A stretch of DNA of 19,724 bases, from the NCBI GenBank assembly GCA_002399565.1, contig DHDW01000028.1:73102-92825 (forward strand), in the 5' to 3' direction. The notes below the pieces were generated by a model that saw only the letters and a list, made by a program, of their open reading frames with translations, made no database searches and was not told where the DNA came from. Shown here in pieces: positions 8,013 through 15,872 of this stretch (position 1 is its first letter; each line of letters starts with the position of its first letter). Source of the stretch: Bacteroidales bacterium UBA4866. Its GTDB lineage: Bacteria; Bacteroidota; Bacteroidia; Bacteroidales; P3. The position numbers and the translations under genes are program-made.

Positions 8013-8534
8013 ATGGACAGAAAAGAAGCTTATTATTTAGGGAAGGTTGTTAAGCCTTTTGGCTTTAAAGGTGATTTGGTTTTGTTTTTTGATGTTGATC
8101 AGCCAGAGGAGTATTCAGAGCTTGATGGTGTTTATATTGAAATAAATAAAGTCTTAGTACTTTATCCAATTACCTCAATAAGATTGAATGGGAATAAGGC
8201 AACTGTAAGATTTGAAAACATTACTCCCGATGATAGTTTAAAACTTATTGGAAAAGATCTTTATTTGCCTCTTTCTATTCTTCCAAAACTTGACGGAAAT
8301 AAGTTTTATTTTCATGAAATAATTGGTTATGAAGTTGTCGATAGTGAAAAAGGTAACATAGGAATAATTGAGTCTGTTATTGAATACCCAGCTCAACCAC
8401 TTTTTTCTATAAAATTCCATCAAAAAGAAATATTAATTCCAATAATTGATAAAATAATTCATAAGGTCGATAGAGACGCTAAGATAATATATATCAATGC
8501 TCCAGTAGGGTTGGTAGATTTATATTTATCGTAA
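8013..8534 (+). CDS. rimM: Ribosome maturation factor RimM
   Basis: Assists assembly of the 30S head domain by binding ribosomal protein S19. The 173-residue length is normal. The N-terminal RimM beta-barrel (about 1-90) opens with YYLGKVVKPFGFKGDLVLFF, the family's G-[IV]-x-KPFG-x-KG-[ED] signature. The C-terminal PRC-type barrel (about 98-173) has the FHEIIGYEVVD and a KEILIPIIDKIIHKVD segment matching the usual E-x-LIP-x-x-x-x-x-V pattern. It follows rpsP by 127 bp; the rpsP-rimM order is widely conserved (often with trmD and rplS, which are absent here). A terminator follows directly. Confidence 0.96.
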   Translation: MDRKEAYYLGKVVKPFGFKGDLVLFFDVDQPEEYSELDGVYIEINKVLVLYPITSIRLNGNKATVRFENITPDDSLKLIGKDLYLPLSILPKLDGNKFYFHEIIGYEVVDSEKGNIGIIESVIEYPAQPLFSIKFHQKEILIPIIDKIIHKVDRDAKIIYINAPVGLVDLYLS

Positions 8535-8545
8535 AAAGAAATTTA

Positions 8546-8576
8546 TTTATCGTTTTTCGATAAAAATATTTTTTTA
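8546..8576 (+). terminator. Terminator after rimM
   Basis: Stem TTTATCG (8546-8552) and CGATAAA (8558-8564) with a five-T loop, followed closely by seven T residues (8569-8575). The stem is AT-rich and so not strong. It lies 12 bp after the rimM stop codon. Confidence 0.6.
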
Positions 8577-8592
8577 TTCGAAAAATAAATTG

Positions 8593-8600
8593 TTATTTTG
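8593..8600 (+). promoter_or_regulatory. Weak -7 box for the DUF2975/XRE pair
   Basis: TTATTTTG differs from TAnnTTTG at one base and is followed by GCATCG. It lies 20 bp upstream of the ATG at 8621, a typical distance here. No convincing -33 element is seen. Confidence 0.35.
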
Positions 8601-8620
8601 CATCGTTAAAATGACAGTTT

Positions 8621-9319
8621 ATGAAACTTAGTACAAAAATAAATACATTAAGAACAATTAAAATAGGATTTGATATTACAATTATTGCATTATCATTATT
8701 TCTTATTTACTTTATTTTTATTGGAGCTCGTGAAATATCTGCATCATTTCCCAAATCAAAATTAGGAATTATGTTGGCTCAGGTTACTCCTAACAAAATT
8801 TCTAACTCTAATGATTTTGTTATTAAGGCAAAGAATAGTGATGCAGTAGTTACTTCTTATATTGACTCTTACAGAATAGCTTTTAATGTTAAGAATAGCA
8901 CTAATACCAAGATTCCAATAATCTTTAAGATTGTTTTTCTATTGGCTCTTAACCTTAACTTATTCTTTCTAATATTTGTTTTCTTTCAATCAAGCAGAAT
9001 TCTTTCAAGCATAATTAGAGGTATTAAGAACGAAAAAGAAAATCTTCACCACTTTATTTTTAATAAAAGAAACATAAAACGTTTCCAATATATATCTTAT
9101 GGATTTATAGCAATGCCATTATTTGAGCTTATAATTTATTTCTCTGATTCTATTTTCTTAAAAAAATATTTTTTAATAGAAGGATTTACATTAAATCCAA
9201 TAATAGGATTAAGTTCAATTTCATGGGATTATATTTTCATAGGGTTATTATTTATTTCTTTAATTGAAGTAATAAGAAGAGGAATGACCATACAGGAAGA
9301 GAATGATTTAACGGTTTAA
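8621..9319 (+). CDS. DUF2975 family membrane protein
   Basis: A 232-residue inner-membrane protein with four predicted spans (about 17-36, 99-123, 155-173 and 201-217). A 60-residue extracytoplasmic loop lies between the first two spans and a short cytoplasmic segment between the second and third. The C-terminus RRGMTIQEENDLTV is the DUF2975 signature. Proteins of this family are nearly always encoded next to a small XRE-type HTH regulator, as here (22 bp to the next ATG). Function is unknown; the pairing suggests that the membrane protein modulates, or is regulated by, the HTH protein. Assignment to the family is firm, role unknown. Confidence 0.88.
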   Translation: MKLSTKINTLRTIKIGFDITIIALSLFLIYFIFIGAREISASFPKSKLGIMLAQVTPNKISNSNDFVIKAKNSDAVVTSYIDSYRIAFNVKNSTNTKIPIIFKIVFLLALNLNLFFLIFVFFQSSRILSSIIRGIKNEKENLHHFIFNKRNIKRFQYISYGFIAMPLFELIIYFSDSIFLKKYFLIEGFTLNPIIGLSSISWDYIFIGLLFISLIEVIRRGMTIQEENDLTV

Positions 9320-9341
9320 GATAGTGAAAGGAAATTAAGAG

Positions 9342-9575
9342 ATGTCGATAGTTGTAAATTTAGATGTGATGATGGCAAAGAGAAAGATAGGCCTAGGAGA
9401 ATTAGCTCAAAGGGTTGATTTAACTCCTGCAAATCTTTCGATACTTAAAACAGGAAAAGCAAAGGCAATACGTTTTTCAACACTCGAAGCAATTTGTAAG
9501 GTGTTGGAATGTCAGCCAGGTGATATATTAGAATTTGAAGATTCAACAAACAATAATTCAATAAATAACAAATGA
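9342..9575 (+). CDS. Small XRE-family HTH regulator (YozG-like, DUF2975 partner)
   Basis: A 77-residue DNA-binding protein made of little more than one helix-turn-helix domain. MSIVVNLDVMMAKRKIGLGE opens the domain, ELAQRVDLTPANLSILKTGK is the HTH pair with the recognition helix, and the helices to CQPGDILEFE complete the fold. The last 12 residues are Asn/Ser-rich. It sits directly after the DUF2975 gene, the standard arrangement for this pair, and probably autoregulates the pair. Its stop codon shares ATGA with an in-frame ATG of the following peptidase gene, so read-through transcription into the peptidase is likely. Confidence 0.9.
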   Translation: MSIVVNLDVMMAKRKIGLGELAQRVDLTPANLSILKTGKAKAIRFSTLEAICKVLECQPGDILEFEDSTNNNSINNK

Positions 9576-9613
9576 TAAAATTAAATAGCTTTATTAACCA
9601 AAACAAAAACAAA

Positions 9614-12463
9614 ATGAAAAGTAAACTTTTATTAGTAATGTTATTGTGCTTAACAATCGTTACTACAGGATTTGCTCAACCTGGAGCAAAAAAAGCAAAG
9701 AAAGCTCTTGATCTAAACGAGGAAATCAAATTAGATGGAAAAGTGCGTTATGGCAAACTTTCTAATGGACTTACCTACTATGTAAGAGCAAACAAGAAAC
9801 CAGAAAACAGAGCAGATTTTCAAATTGCAGTTAATGCTGGATCTGTTCTTGAAGAAAAAGATCAATTAGGATTAGCTCACTTCACTGAACACATGGGATT
9901 TAATGGAACAAAACAATTCCCAGGAAACACACTAATTGACAATTTAGAAAAAGAAGGAATTGTATTTGGTCGTGAAATTAATGCATACACAGGATTTGAC
10001 CAAACAGTTTATATGGTAACTCTTCCTACAGACAAACCAGAATTGTTTGATATGGGATTGAAAATTCTTGATGGATGGGCATTTGGAATGCTTATGACAG
10101 ATAAAGAAATTGAAAAAGAACGTGGAGTTATTACAGAAGAATGGCGTTTGGGACAAGGAGCTCAAGACCGTTTGAGAATGAAAACTTGGCCTACAATGTT
10201 AAAAGGTTCTCTTTATGCAGAACGTCTTCCTATTGGAACTTATGAAAGTCTTCAAAATTTCAAACCAGAAGCAATCAGACGTTTCTACAAAACTTGGTAC
10301 CGTCCAGAAAATATGGCAATAATTGTTGTAGGAGATTTCGATGCTGATGAAATGGAACAAAAGATAAAAGATTATTTCCAAATGAATGTGGCTCCTTCAA
10401 CTCCTTTAAATCGTCCTGTTATTACATTACCTGACAATAAAGAACCTTTAATTGCAATTGCAACAGACAAAGAAGCAACAAGTAATTCAATTCAGTTTTT
10501 CTACAAACATCCAAATACTCCAGTTAAAACTATTGGTGACTTCCGTCAACAAGAATTAATTCACGGACTATTTGATCAAATGATTAATGCTCGTTTACAA
10601 GAGCTTTCAGATAAGAAAGATTGCCCATTTATGTATGCAGGAATTGGTTACGGTAATTTCTTAGCACGTCCAACAGATGCTTTTATGGGATTTATTCAAG
10701 CAAAAGATGGAAAAGTTATGCCAGCATTTGAAGCAGTTTTGATGGAAAATCAAAGAGCAGTTCAACATGGTTTCCTTCAAACAGAATTAGATAGAGCTAA
10801 AGAAAACTTATTACTTCAATATGATAAGGAAGCAAAAGAAGAATCAAAGACAGAAAGTTCACGTTTGGCAGCAAGATATGTTGACAATTTCTTAGAAGGA
10901 ACACCAGTTGCTGGAGCAAGAATTGAAAACCGTTATGCTAAAGAATTAATGGAAGACATTACTCTTGAAGAAGTAAACGCATTAATTAAAAAATGGATTA
11001 CTGATGAAAACTTCGTTGTAAATATAACTATGCCAGAAAAGAAAGGCATTAAGGTTCCAACTGAAAAAGATGTTATTGACTTAGTTGCAAAAGTAAAGAA
11101 AGCAAAAACAAAACCTTATGTTGATAACGTTAAAACAGAACCTTTCCTTGCAAAAGAACCAAAAGCTGGAAAAGTTAAATCAAAAACAGAAAATGCAGAA
11201 TTTGGATTTACTGAATTAGTTCTTTCTAATGGTGCAAAAGTTATTCTTAAACCAACAACATTCAAAAACGACGAAATACTTGTTAGTGCATGGAGTGCAG
11301 GAGGAACATCTCTTTATCCAGACAATAAAATTATAAATGCAAAATATGCTGCTTCAATTATTGATGGTAGTGGTATTGGTAACTACGATAACTCTCAATT
11401 GATGAAGTTTATGAAAACTAAAAACATGGGAGTAACTCCATACATTGATGATTTGGAAGAAGGATTTAGAGGAAGTTCATCTCCAAAAGACTTTGAAACT
11501 CTTCTACAATATATGTATATGTTCTTTGAAGTTCCAAGAAAAGATAAAGACATATTAGATAAAGAAATATCTCAACTACAAACTCAAATTCAAATGGTTA
11601 AAAATATGCCAGAATTCGACTTCCAAATGAAGTTAATGAAGACTATGTATCCAAATGATAAGAGAACTATCCTAATTCCTTCTGAAGAACAAATAAAGAA
11701 AATGAATATTGATGAAATGTACACAATATTCCGTGAACGTTTCTCAGATGCATCAGACTTTACTTTCACATTCGTAGGAAACTTCGGAGTTGACACAACA
11801 ATTGCTTTAATTGAAAAATATATTGGAGGAATGCCTTCAAAAGGAAAGAAAGAACAATGGCAAGACAAGAGCACATCATTTGCTAAAGGTGTTATTGATG
11901 AAGTAGTTTATAAAGGAGAAGCAGAAAAAGGAATGTTAGCCTTAATAACAAACAGACCATTTGAATGGAACCAAAAAGAAGTTATGGCAACAAACATACT
12001 TGGAGATATTTGTGACATTAAACTAACAGAAACCATTCGTGAAGAATTGGGAGGAACATACTCACCTTCATTCCGTTTAACTTTTGACAAATATCCAAAA
12101 CCAGAAGCTACAATGATGGCATTCTATGGATGCGACCCAAATACAATTGACAAACTAACAAATTCAACTTGGGGAGTATTAGACAAAATCATTAATGAAG
12201 GACCAACAGATGTTGACTTAGCAAAGGTTAAAGAACAATTAATCCGTGCAAGAGAAAAGAATATTCAAGAAAATAACTTCTGGACATCATCAATTAAAGG
12301 TTCAATTTGGTATGAAAACCCACTTAGAACACTTGAACAATACAAAGCAGCAGTAAATGCTATAACAAAAGATGACGTTCAAGCAGTAGCTAAAAAATAC
12401 ATCGATCATAAAGATCATGTTAGAGTAAGTTTGAAACCAGCAGCAATGCAACCAGCAAAATAA
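9614..12463 (+). CDS. Exported M16-family (insulinase/PqqL-like) zinc metallopeptidase, two-unit
   Basis: A 949-residue secreted or periplasmic zinc peptidase. Start chosen at 9614, where MKSKLLLVMLLCLTIVTTGFAQ is a clean signal peptide; the frame also opens at 9572 (ATGA overlap with the regulator's stop), adding 14 polar residues. The inverted zinc motif HFTEH is at residues 89-93 (H89, H93 ligands, E92 catalytic), with the third ligand Glu in KERGVITEEW (E169). The N-terminal half (about 40-490) is the catalytic M16 unit. The C-terminal half starts near FGFTELVLSNGAKVILKP (about 530) and is the second, non-catalytic unit without HxxEH. The length is typical for Bacteroidota two-unit M16 enzymes. 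Substrate unknown; the family degrades peptides. A strong terminator follows. Confidence 0.94.
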   Translation: MKSKLLLVMLLCLTIVTTGFAQPGAKKAKKALDLNEEIKLDGKVRYGKLSNGLTYYVRANKKPENRADFQIAVNAGSVLEEKDQLGLAHFTEHMGFNGTKQFPGNTLIDNLEKEGIVFGREINAYTGFDQTVYMVTLPTDKPELFDMGLKILDGWAFGMLMTDKEIEKERGVITEEWRLGQGAQDRLRMKTWPTMLKGSLYAERLPIGTYESLQNFKPEAIRRFYKTWYRPENMAIIVVGDFDADEMEQKIKDYFQMNVAPSTPLNRPVITLPDNKEPLIAIATDKEATSNSIQFFYKHPNTPVKTIGDFRQQELIHGLFDQMINARLQELSDKKDCPFMYAGIGYGNFLARPTDAFMGFIQAKDGKVMPAFEAVLMENQRAVQHGFLQTELDRAKENLLLQYDKEAKEESKTESSRLAARYVDNFLEGTPVAGARIENRYAKELMEDITLEEVNALIKKWITDENFVVNITMPEKKGIKVPTEKDVIDLVAKVKKAKTKPYVDNVKTEPFLAKEPKAGKVKSKTENAEFGFTELVLSNGAKVILKPTTFKNDEILVSAWSAGGTSLYPDNKIINAKYAASIIDGSGIGNYDNSQLMKFMKTKNMGVTPYIDDLEEGFRGSSSPKDFETLLQYMYMFFEVPRKDKDILDKEISQLQTQIQMVKNMPEFDFQMKLMKTMYPNDKRTILIPSEEQIKKMNIDEMYTIFRERFSDASDFTFTFVGNFGVDTTIALIEKYIGGMPSKGKKEQWQDKSTSFAKGVIDEVVYKGEAEKGMLALITNRPFEWNQKEVMATNILGDICDIKLTETIREELGGTYSPSFRLTFDKYPKPEATMMAFYGCDPNTIDKLTNSTWGVLDKIINEGPTDVDLAKVKEQLIRAREKNIQENNFWTSSIKGSIWYENPLRTLEQYKAAVNAITKDDVQAVAKKYIDHKDHVRVSLKPAAMQPAK

Positions 12464-12495
12464 GAAAACAAGAGTAAAAAGAATAATTTTCTTTT

Positions 12496-12530
12496 AGAGG
12501 TAATCTTAATTGAGATTGCCTCTTTTTTTT
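12496..12530 (+). terminator. Strong rho-independent terminator after the M16 peptidase
   Basis: An 11-bp stem pairs AGAGGTAATCT (12496-12506) with AGATTGCCTCT (12513-12523), with one T-G wobble and a six-base loop, followed by eight more T residues. It lies 32 bp after the stop codon. Confidence 0.9.
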
Positions 12531-12645
12531 GTGGCAAGAAATAAGTTAAATGTTATATTTTAAGCATAAAGAAGAAATTTTCATCAAATTATTTTTTATT
12601 TAAACGAGGAAAAAAACTAATGATATCAAGAGAAAATTTATTTAT

Positions 12646-12782
12646 ATCAAGTAAAAATTTTGCAAGGTGTCAGGATGTTGAGTGCATCCTGCCAGGATAC
12701 ACTATGTAAGGTGGCAGGATACACTATGTAAGGTGGCAGGATGCAGTGTGTAAGGTGGCAGGATGCAAAACTTAAACTTGAT
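12646..12782. repeat. 137-bp element: 22-bp tandem repeats inside 19-nt inverted repeats
   Basis: The left arm ATCAAGTAAAAATTTTGCA (12646-12664) and the right arm TGCAAAACTTAAACTTGAT (12764-12782) are inverted repeats matching at 16 of 19 positions. Between them lie three 22-bp direct repeats (12692-12713, 12714-12735, 12736-12757) with the shared core GGATxCAxTxTGTAAGGTG, a partial fourth (12758-12771) and a degenerate leading copy from about 12664. Units 1 and 2 differ at one base, units 2 and 3 at three. CAGGATG (12671-12677) and CATCCTG (12685-12691) form a perfect hairpin near the left end. There is no ORF or target-site duplication that I can confirm. It could be a small non-autonomous mobile or dispersed intergenic repeat, or a structured RNA or protein-binding array. 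Confidence 0.75.
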
Positions 12783-12862
12783 CTTTGTAAACTTATATAA
12801 GGGTTTGATAAACTTAAATCAAGTGAAAATAAAATTTCTTCCTTTTTCAAACTCTTTATTCG

Positions 12863-12870
12863 TATCTTTG
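12863..12870 (+). promoter_or_regulatory. -7 box of the acetyltransferase gene
   Basis: TATCTTTG is a perfect TAnnTTTG match 21 bp upstream of the ATG at 12892. This placement excludes the TTG at 12883 as the likely start. No clear -33 TTG is present. Confidence 0.6.
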
Positions 12871-12891
12871 TAATCTAATATTTTGTTTTTT

Positions 12892-13401
12892 ATGATTTGT
12901 ATTGAAGGAAATCTTTATTTAAGAGAATTGTGTAAGGAAGATGCACAAGATATTTTTGATGCTATTGATACTAATAGACCTTATTTTGAAGAGTGGTTGC
13001 CCTTTGTTCCTTTTACTAAAAGCATTAATGACTCATTAGAATATATAATTTCTGTAATAAATTCGAATGAGTTGGTTTATGCTATTCGAGAAGGTGAAAC
13101 ATTTTTGGGCATTATAGGATTTAAAGAAACTAATCTTGATACAAAAACAACAGAATTAGGATATTGGCTAAAAGAAGAGTATCAAGGTAGAGGAATAATA
13201 ACAAAGGGAGTAAAGATATTATGCGATAGAGCTTTTAAGGAAAGAGGAATTAAAAGAATTATTATTAAGGTTGAAGTTGGAAACAATAAGAGTAAAGCTA
13301 TACCAGAGCGTTTGGATTTTGTTTTGCAGGGAATTGATAAAGATACTTTTTGTTATAATAAAACATTGGCGTCTTATGTTTTCTATAAAGATAATAATTG
13401 A
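12892..13401 (+). CDS. GNAT acetyltransferase, RimL/RimJ-like
   Basis: A 169-residue acetyl-CoA-dependent N-acetyltransferase. Start taken at ATG 12892 (MICIEGNLYLREL); a TTG three codons earlier is less likely given the promoter. The N-terminal beta strand, the NRPYFEEWLPFVP segment (about 28-40) typical of RimL-type ribosomal-protein acetyltransferases, the GYWLKEEYQGRGI acetyl-CoA pyrophosphate-binding motif (about 90-102, Q/RxxGxG/A) and the RIIIKVEVGNNKSKAIPERL segment (about 124-143) are in the expected order. The usual LGF after that motif is LDF here. The substrate could be a ribosomal protein N-terminus, another protein or a small molecule; the sequence alone does not decide. It is a single-gene unit after the repeat element. 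Confidence 0.88.
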   Translation: MICIEGNLYLRELCKEDAQDIFDAIDTNRPYFEEWLPFVPFTKSINDSLEYIISVINSNELVYAIREGETFLGIIGFKETNLDTKTTELGYWLKEEYQGRGIITKGVKILCDRAFKERGIKRIIIKVEVGNNKSKAIPERLDFVLQGIDKDTFCYNKTLASYVFYKDNN

Positions 13402-13543
13402 TTTGATATGAGAAATAATCTATTCGTTTGTATTGTTTTTCTGATTAATAATAACAGATATTTCCTTGGTTATCTTTATTTAATGAAATAAATATATGTA
13501 AGCTCCCGTTAATAAGTTATTATAAATCAAAAAACAAAGAGAA

Positions 13544-14029
13544 ATGCAATCAAGAATTTTAAAATTAGGTTTGCTTGCTGTTCTATTAACAACAGCACTA
13601 AGTATTAGCATTTTTTCTTCCTGTAAGGAAAAAGACGAGAATCCAACAACACCAAAGCCAACTCCTCAATTAGAGTTTTCGGAGTGGAAATTGACTAAGT
13701 TTGTGGATGTTCAAAATCAAACATCAATCTGTCCAAACCCTACTGATGAAGATTGCTTCTTCCTACGTTTTGAACTTAATAAACGAATCTTTATTCGCTC
13801 TTCGGTCAATAACATAAGTGGAGACTACGTTATTAATACAGAAAATTCTTATTTTAAATTTGAAAATTTAGTGGGAACTGAAATCGCTGAGGTCTATGAT
13901 GGAAACTTATTTGTTGAATGCATTAATAATGTAAGTAATTATAGTATTTCCAATAATACACTAAGACTATATTATAATAATTATCAAAACTACTTGGAAT
14001 TTGAAAAGCGAATCCCTATTACTAATTAA
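13544..14029 (+). CDS. Putative lipoprotein of unknown function
   Basis: A 161-residue protein with a lipoprotein-type signal peptide ending at Cys27 (IFSSC), then a Lys/Glu/Pro/Thr linker (28-42) and a beta-rich domain. The domain opens with LEFSEWKLTKFVD and closes with NNTLRLYYNNYQNYLEFEKR. This strand pattern resembles small META/HslJ-like or lipocalin-like lipoproteins of Bacteroidota, but no diagnostic motif is present, so I leave it unassigned. Two pairs of cysteines (SICPNPTDEDC, and a later single C) could form a disulfide. It is 15 bp upstream of a second small lipoprotein whose signal peptide is nearly superimposable, which suggests a two-gene unit and a duplication. A weak TATCTTTA (13471-13478) may be its promoter. 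Confidence 0.75.
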   Translation: MQSRILKLGLLAVLLTTALSISIFSSCKEKDENPTTPKPTPQLEFSEWKLTKFVDVQNQTSICPNPTDEDCFFLRFELNKRIFIRSSVNNISGDYVINTENSYFKFENLVGTEIAEVYDGNLFVECINNVSNYSISNNTLRLYYNNYQNYLEFEKRIPITN

Positions 14030-14044
14030 AAAAGAAATTGTCAA

Positions 14045-14452
14045 ATGAAAAATCTAATTTTAAAATTAAGTTTACATGCAATTATCCTTATTGTAGCATT
14101 AAGTATTGGGATGCTTTATTCTTGTGAGGATAAAGAAATAGAGTTAGATGATGTTTGGGTTTGTAGTGATTATAGATACAATGTAGATGGATACTTGAAA
14201 CTTAATTTTAATGATGATAATGGAACTCTATTAGCACAAAATACAACAACTGCAGAATCATTATTTGATGCTTTAAACTATAATTATGAAATCAAGAATG
14301 ATACAATGCTTTATTTAACAAAAGGAGATAGTATTTCTTTAGAGTTTATCATTTATAAACAGTCTGAAAATTCTATGAAGTTAGTTTTTACTGGAGCCTT
14401 ACCACAATGTGAAACTTGCCCTTCTGGAGAATACACTTATAGAAAAGAATAA
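14045..14452 (+). CDS. Putative small lipoprotein of unknown function
   Basis: A 135-residue protein with a lipoprotein-type signal peptide whose Cys is also residue 27 (MLYSC). Across residues 1-27, 14 positions are identical to the preceding lipoprotein with no gaps. The mature part is about 108 residues, acidic and beta-rich (DDVWVCSDYRYNVDGYLKLN, then NYEIKNDTMLYL, SISLEFIIYK), ending with a CETCPSGEYTY segment. The strand pattern suggests a small lipocalin-like or META-like barrel, and three mature cysteines besides the lipidated one are present. Probably outer-membrane or periplasmic-facing; function unknown. It is cotranscribed with the preceding gene. Confidence 0.72.
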   Translation: MKNLILKLSLHAIILIVALSIGMLYSCEDKEIELDDVWVCSDYRYNVDGYLKLNFNDDNGTLLAQNTTTAESLFDALNYNYEIKNDTMLYLTKGDSISLEFIIYKQSENSMKLVFTGALPQCETCPSGEYTYRKE

Positions 14453-14479
14453 CACAAATCATTTATCAATTACTTTAAT

Positions 14480-14487
14480 TATCTTTG
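14480..14487 (+). promoter_or_regulatory. -7 box of the namZ-like gene
   Basis: TATCTTTG, a perfect TAnnTTTG match followed by CA, 22 bp upstream of the ATG at 14510. It separates this gene from the lipoprotein pair. No clear -33 element is seen. Confidence 0.6.
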
Positions 14488-14509
14488 CAATAATTATTAT
14501 AGGAATATT

Positions 14510-15712
14510 ATGACAAAGATATATAGTTTAATTTCGATTACCCTTTTCTTGTTTAGCTTTAATGTCTCTTTTGCTCAAAAAATTCAAACAGGAGCTGAAA
14601 GGGTTGAAGAGTATTTGCATTGTTTTGAAGGAATGAAGGTTGGTATTGTTGCTAATCAGACCTCTTTGATAGGGAAAACTCATTTGGTAGATTCTTTAAT
14701 TAGTTTGGGAGTTAATTTAAGAGCAATTTATTGTCCTGAACATGGTTTTAGAGGAGAGGCAGAGGCTGGTGCAAAGATAAATTCTTCAATAGATGAGAAA
14801 ACAAATCTTCCAATAATTTCTCTTTATGGAAATAATAAAAAGCCTAAGAAAGAAGAGTTTGTACAAAATGATATTATTGTTTTTGATTTGCAGGATGTAG
14901 GAACAAGATTTTACACTTATATCTCAACACTTCACTATGTTATGGAGGCTTGTGCGGAAAGTAACATTCCTTTAATTGTTCTTGATAGACCAAATCCAAA
15001 TGCTTTCTATATTGATGGACCTGTTTTAAAAGATACATCACTTGTTTCCTTTGTTGGAATGCATCCAGTGCCAATTGTTTATGGTATGACAATAGGGGAG
15101 TATGCAAGTATGATAAATGGAGAAGGCTGGTTGGGGACTTCCTCAAAAAGAGTAATTGGAGAAGTGGGCAAATTAACCTGCAAACTAATAATAATTCCTA
15201 TAGAAAACTATACTCATCATACTCCTTATTCTTTACCCATTTATCCAAGTCCAAACCTCAAAACAGATAATGCAATTGCACTTTATCCATCAATTTGTTG
15301 GTTTGAAGGAACACCCATAAGTGTTGGAAGAGGGACAGAAACTCCATTTGAAATTATAGGTTTCCCTAACTATCAACCTATTAGATATAAAACTAAAGAA
15401 ATTATTAGCTTTACTCCAACAGTAATAAAGGGTGTAAGTGATAATCCTCCATATAAAAATCAGCAATGTAAAGGATTAAAGCTTAAGTTAGAACATCACG
15501 AAGGTATAAACCTAAGCTATTTAAAAGAGATGTATGACGCCTTCCCCAATAAAGATAATTTCTTTCAACCATTCTTTGATAAACTTGCAGGAACAAAGGA
15601 CTTAAAAGCCCAAATAAAACAAAACCTCCATTTAAAAGACATAAAAAAGACTTGGAAAAAAGACTTGAAAGAGTTTAAAAAAATAAGAGAGAAGTATTTG
15701 ATTTATAAGTAG
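14510..15712 (+). CDS. Exo-beta-N-acetylmuramidase NamZ-like (DUF1343, GH171)
   Basis: Secreted cell-wall-recycling hydrolase. Characterised NamZ enzymes release N-acetylmuramic acid from the non-reducing end of peptidoglycan fragments. A signal peptide (1-22, ending SFA/Q) starts the 400-residue protein. Family motifs in order: GMKVGIVANQTS (41-52), the CPEHGFRGE block (75-83, E77 the conserved acidic candidate), DLQDVGTRFYTY (about 125-136), LDRPNPN (about 158-164), and GPVL plus GMHPVPIVYGMTIGE. The C-terminal domain (about 260-400) contains GTPISVGRGTETPFE, also conserved. Length is normal for the family. A monocistronic layout with its own promoter suggests an autonomous function in muropeptide salvage. 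The general family is clear; the exact substrate length is not. Confidence 0.9.
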   Translation: MTKIYSLISITLFLFSFNVSFAQKIQTGAERVEEYLHCFEGMKVGIVANQTSLIGKTHLVDSLISLGVNLRAIYCPEHGFRGEAEAGAKINSSIDEKTNLPIISLYGNNKKPKKEEFVQNDIIVFDLQDVGTRFYTYISTLHYVMEACAESNIPLIVLDRPNPNAFYIDGPVLKDTSLVSFVGMHPVPIVYGMTIGEYASMINGEGWLGTSSKRVIGEVGKLTCKLIIIPIENYTHHTPYSLPIYPSPNLKTDNAIALYPSICWFEGTPISVGRGTETPFEIIGFPNYQPIRYKTKEIISFTPTVIKGVSDNPPYKNQQCKGLKLKLEHHEGINLSYLKEMYDAFPNKDNFFQPFFDKLAGTKDLKAQIKQNLHLKDIKKTWKKDLKEFKKIREKYLIYK

Positions 15713-15730
15713 TATTTCTCTTATTGTTAA

Positions 15731-15776
15731 CCAAAAAGTCATTCTTGTTTTTTTCTGTAAACTGACTCCTTTTTGG
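15731..15776 (+). terminator. Possible hairpin after the namZ-like gene
   Basis: CCAAAAAG (15731-15738) pairs with CTTTTTGG (15769-15776), and an inner TCA/TGA extends the stem after a short bulge. The loop is long and U-rich, and no T-run follows, so terminator function is uncertain. Confidence 0.3.
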
Positions 15777-15872
15777 ATACAACTTTTATTAAAAATGATC
15801 TCTTCCCCTTCATTTCACTAATTAATTTTGTTATGGGAAAAGATTATATTTCTTTGTTAGGTAAAAAAGAAT

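Larger units (their letters stand above)
12536..12882. other. Gene-free interval
   Basis: This stretch is very AT-rich apart from the GC-richer repeat block in its middle, described separately. A 67-codon open frame on the minus strand runs through the repeats; it has no family features and its codons simply echo the repeat, so it is not called a gene. The right end holds the promoter of the acetyltransferase gene. Confidence 0.7.

Noticed and set aside
9586..9593. TAGCTTTA as a promoter for the M16 peptidase
   Set aside because: It misses the final G of TAnnTTTG and has no -33 TTG at the right distance, so it was not called.
12647..12850. 67-codon open frame on the minus strand through the repeat block
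   Set aside because: Its sequence is explained by translation of the 22-bp repeats, it lacks a promoter and any family feature, and the repeat period (22, not a multiple of 3) shifts the frame in each unit.
12536..12882. CRISPR array as the explanation for the regular repeats
   Set aside because: The units are contiguous 22-bp copies without unique spacers, and no cas gene is present.
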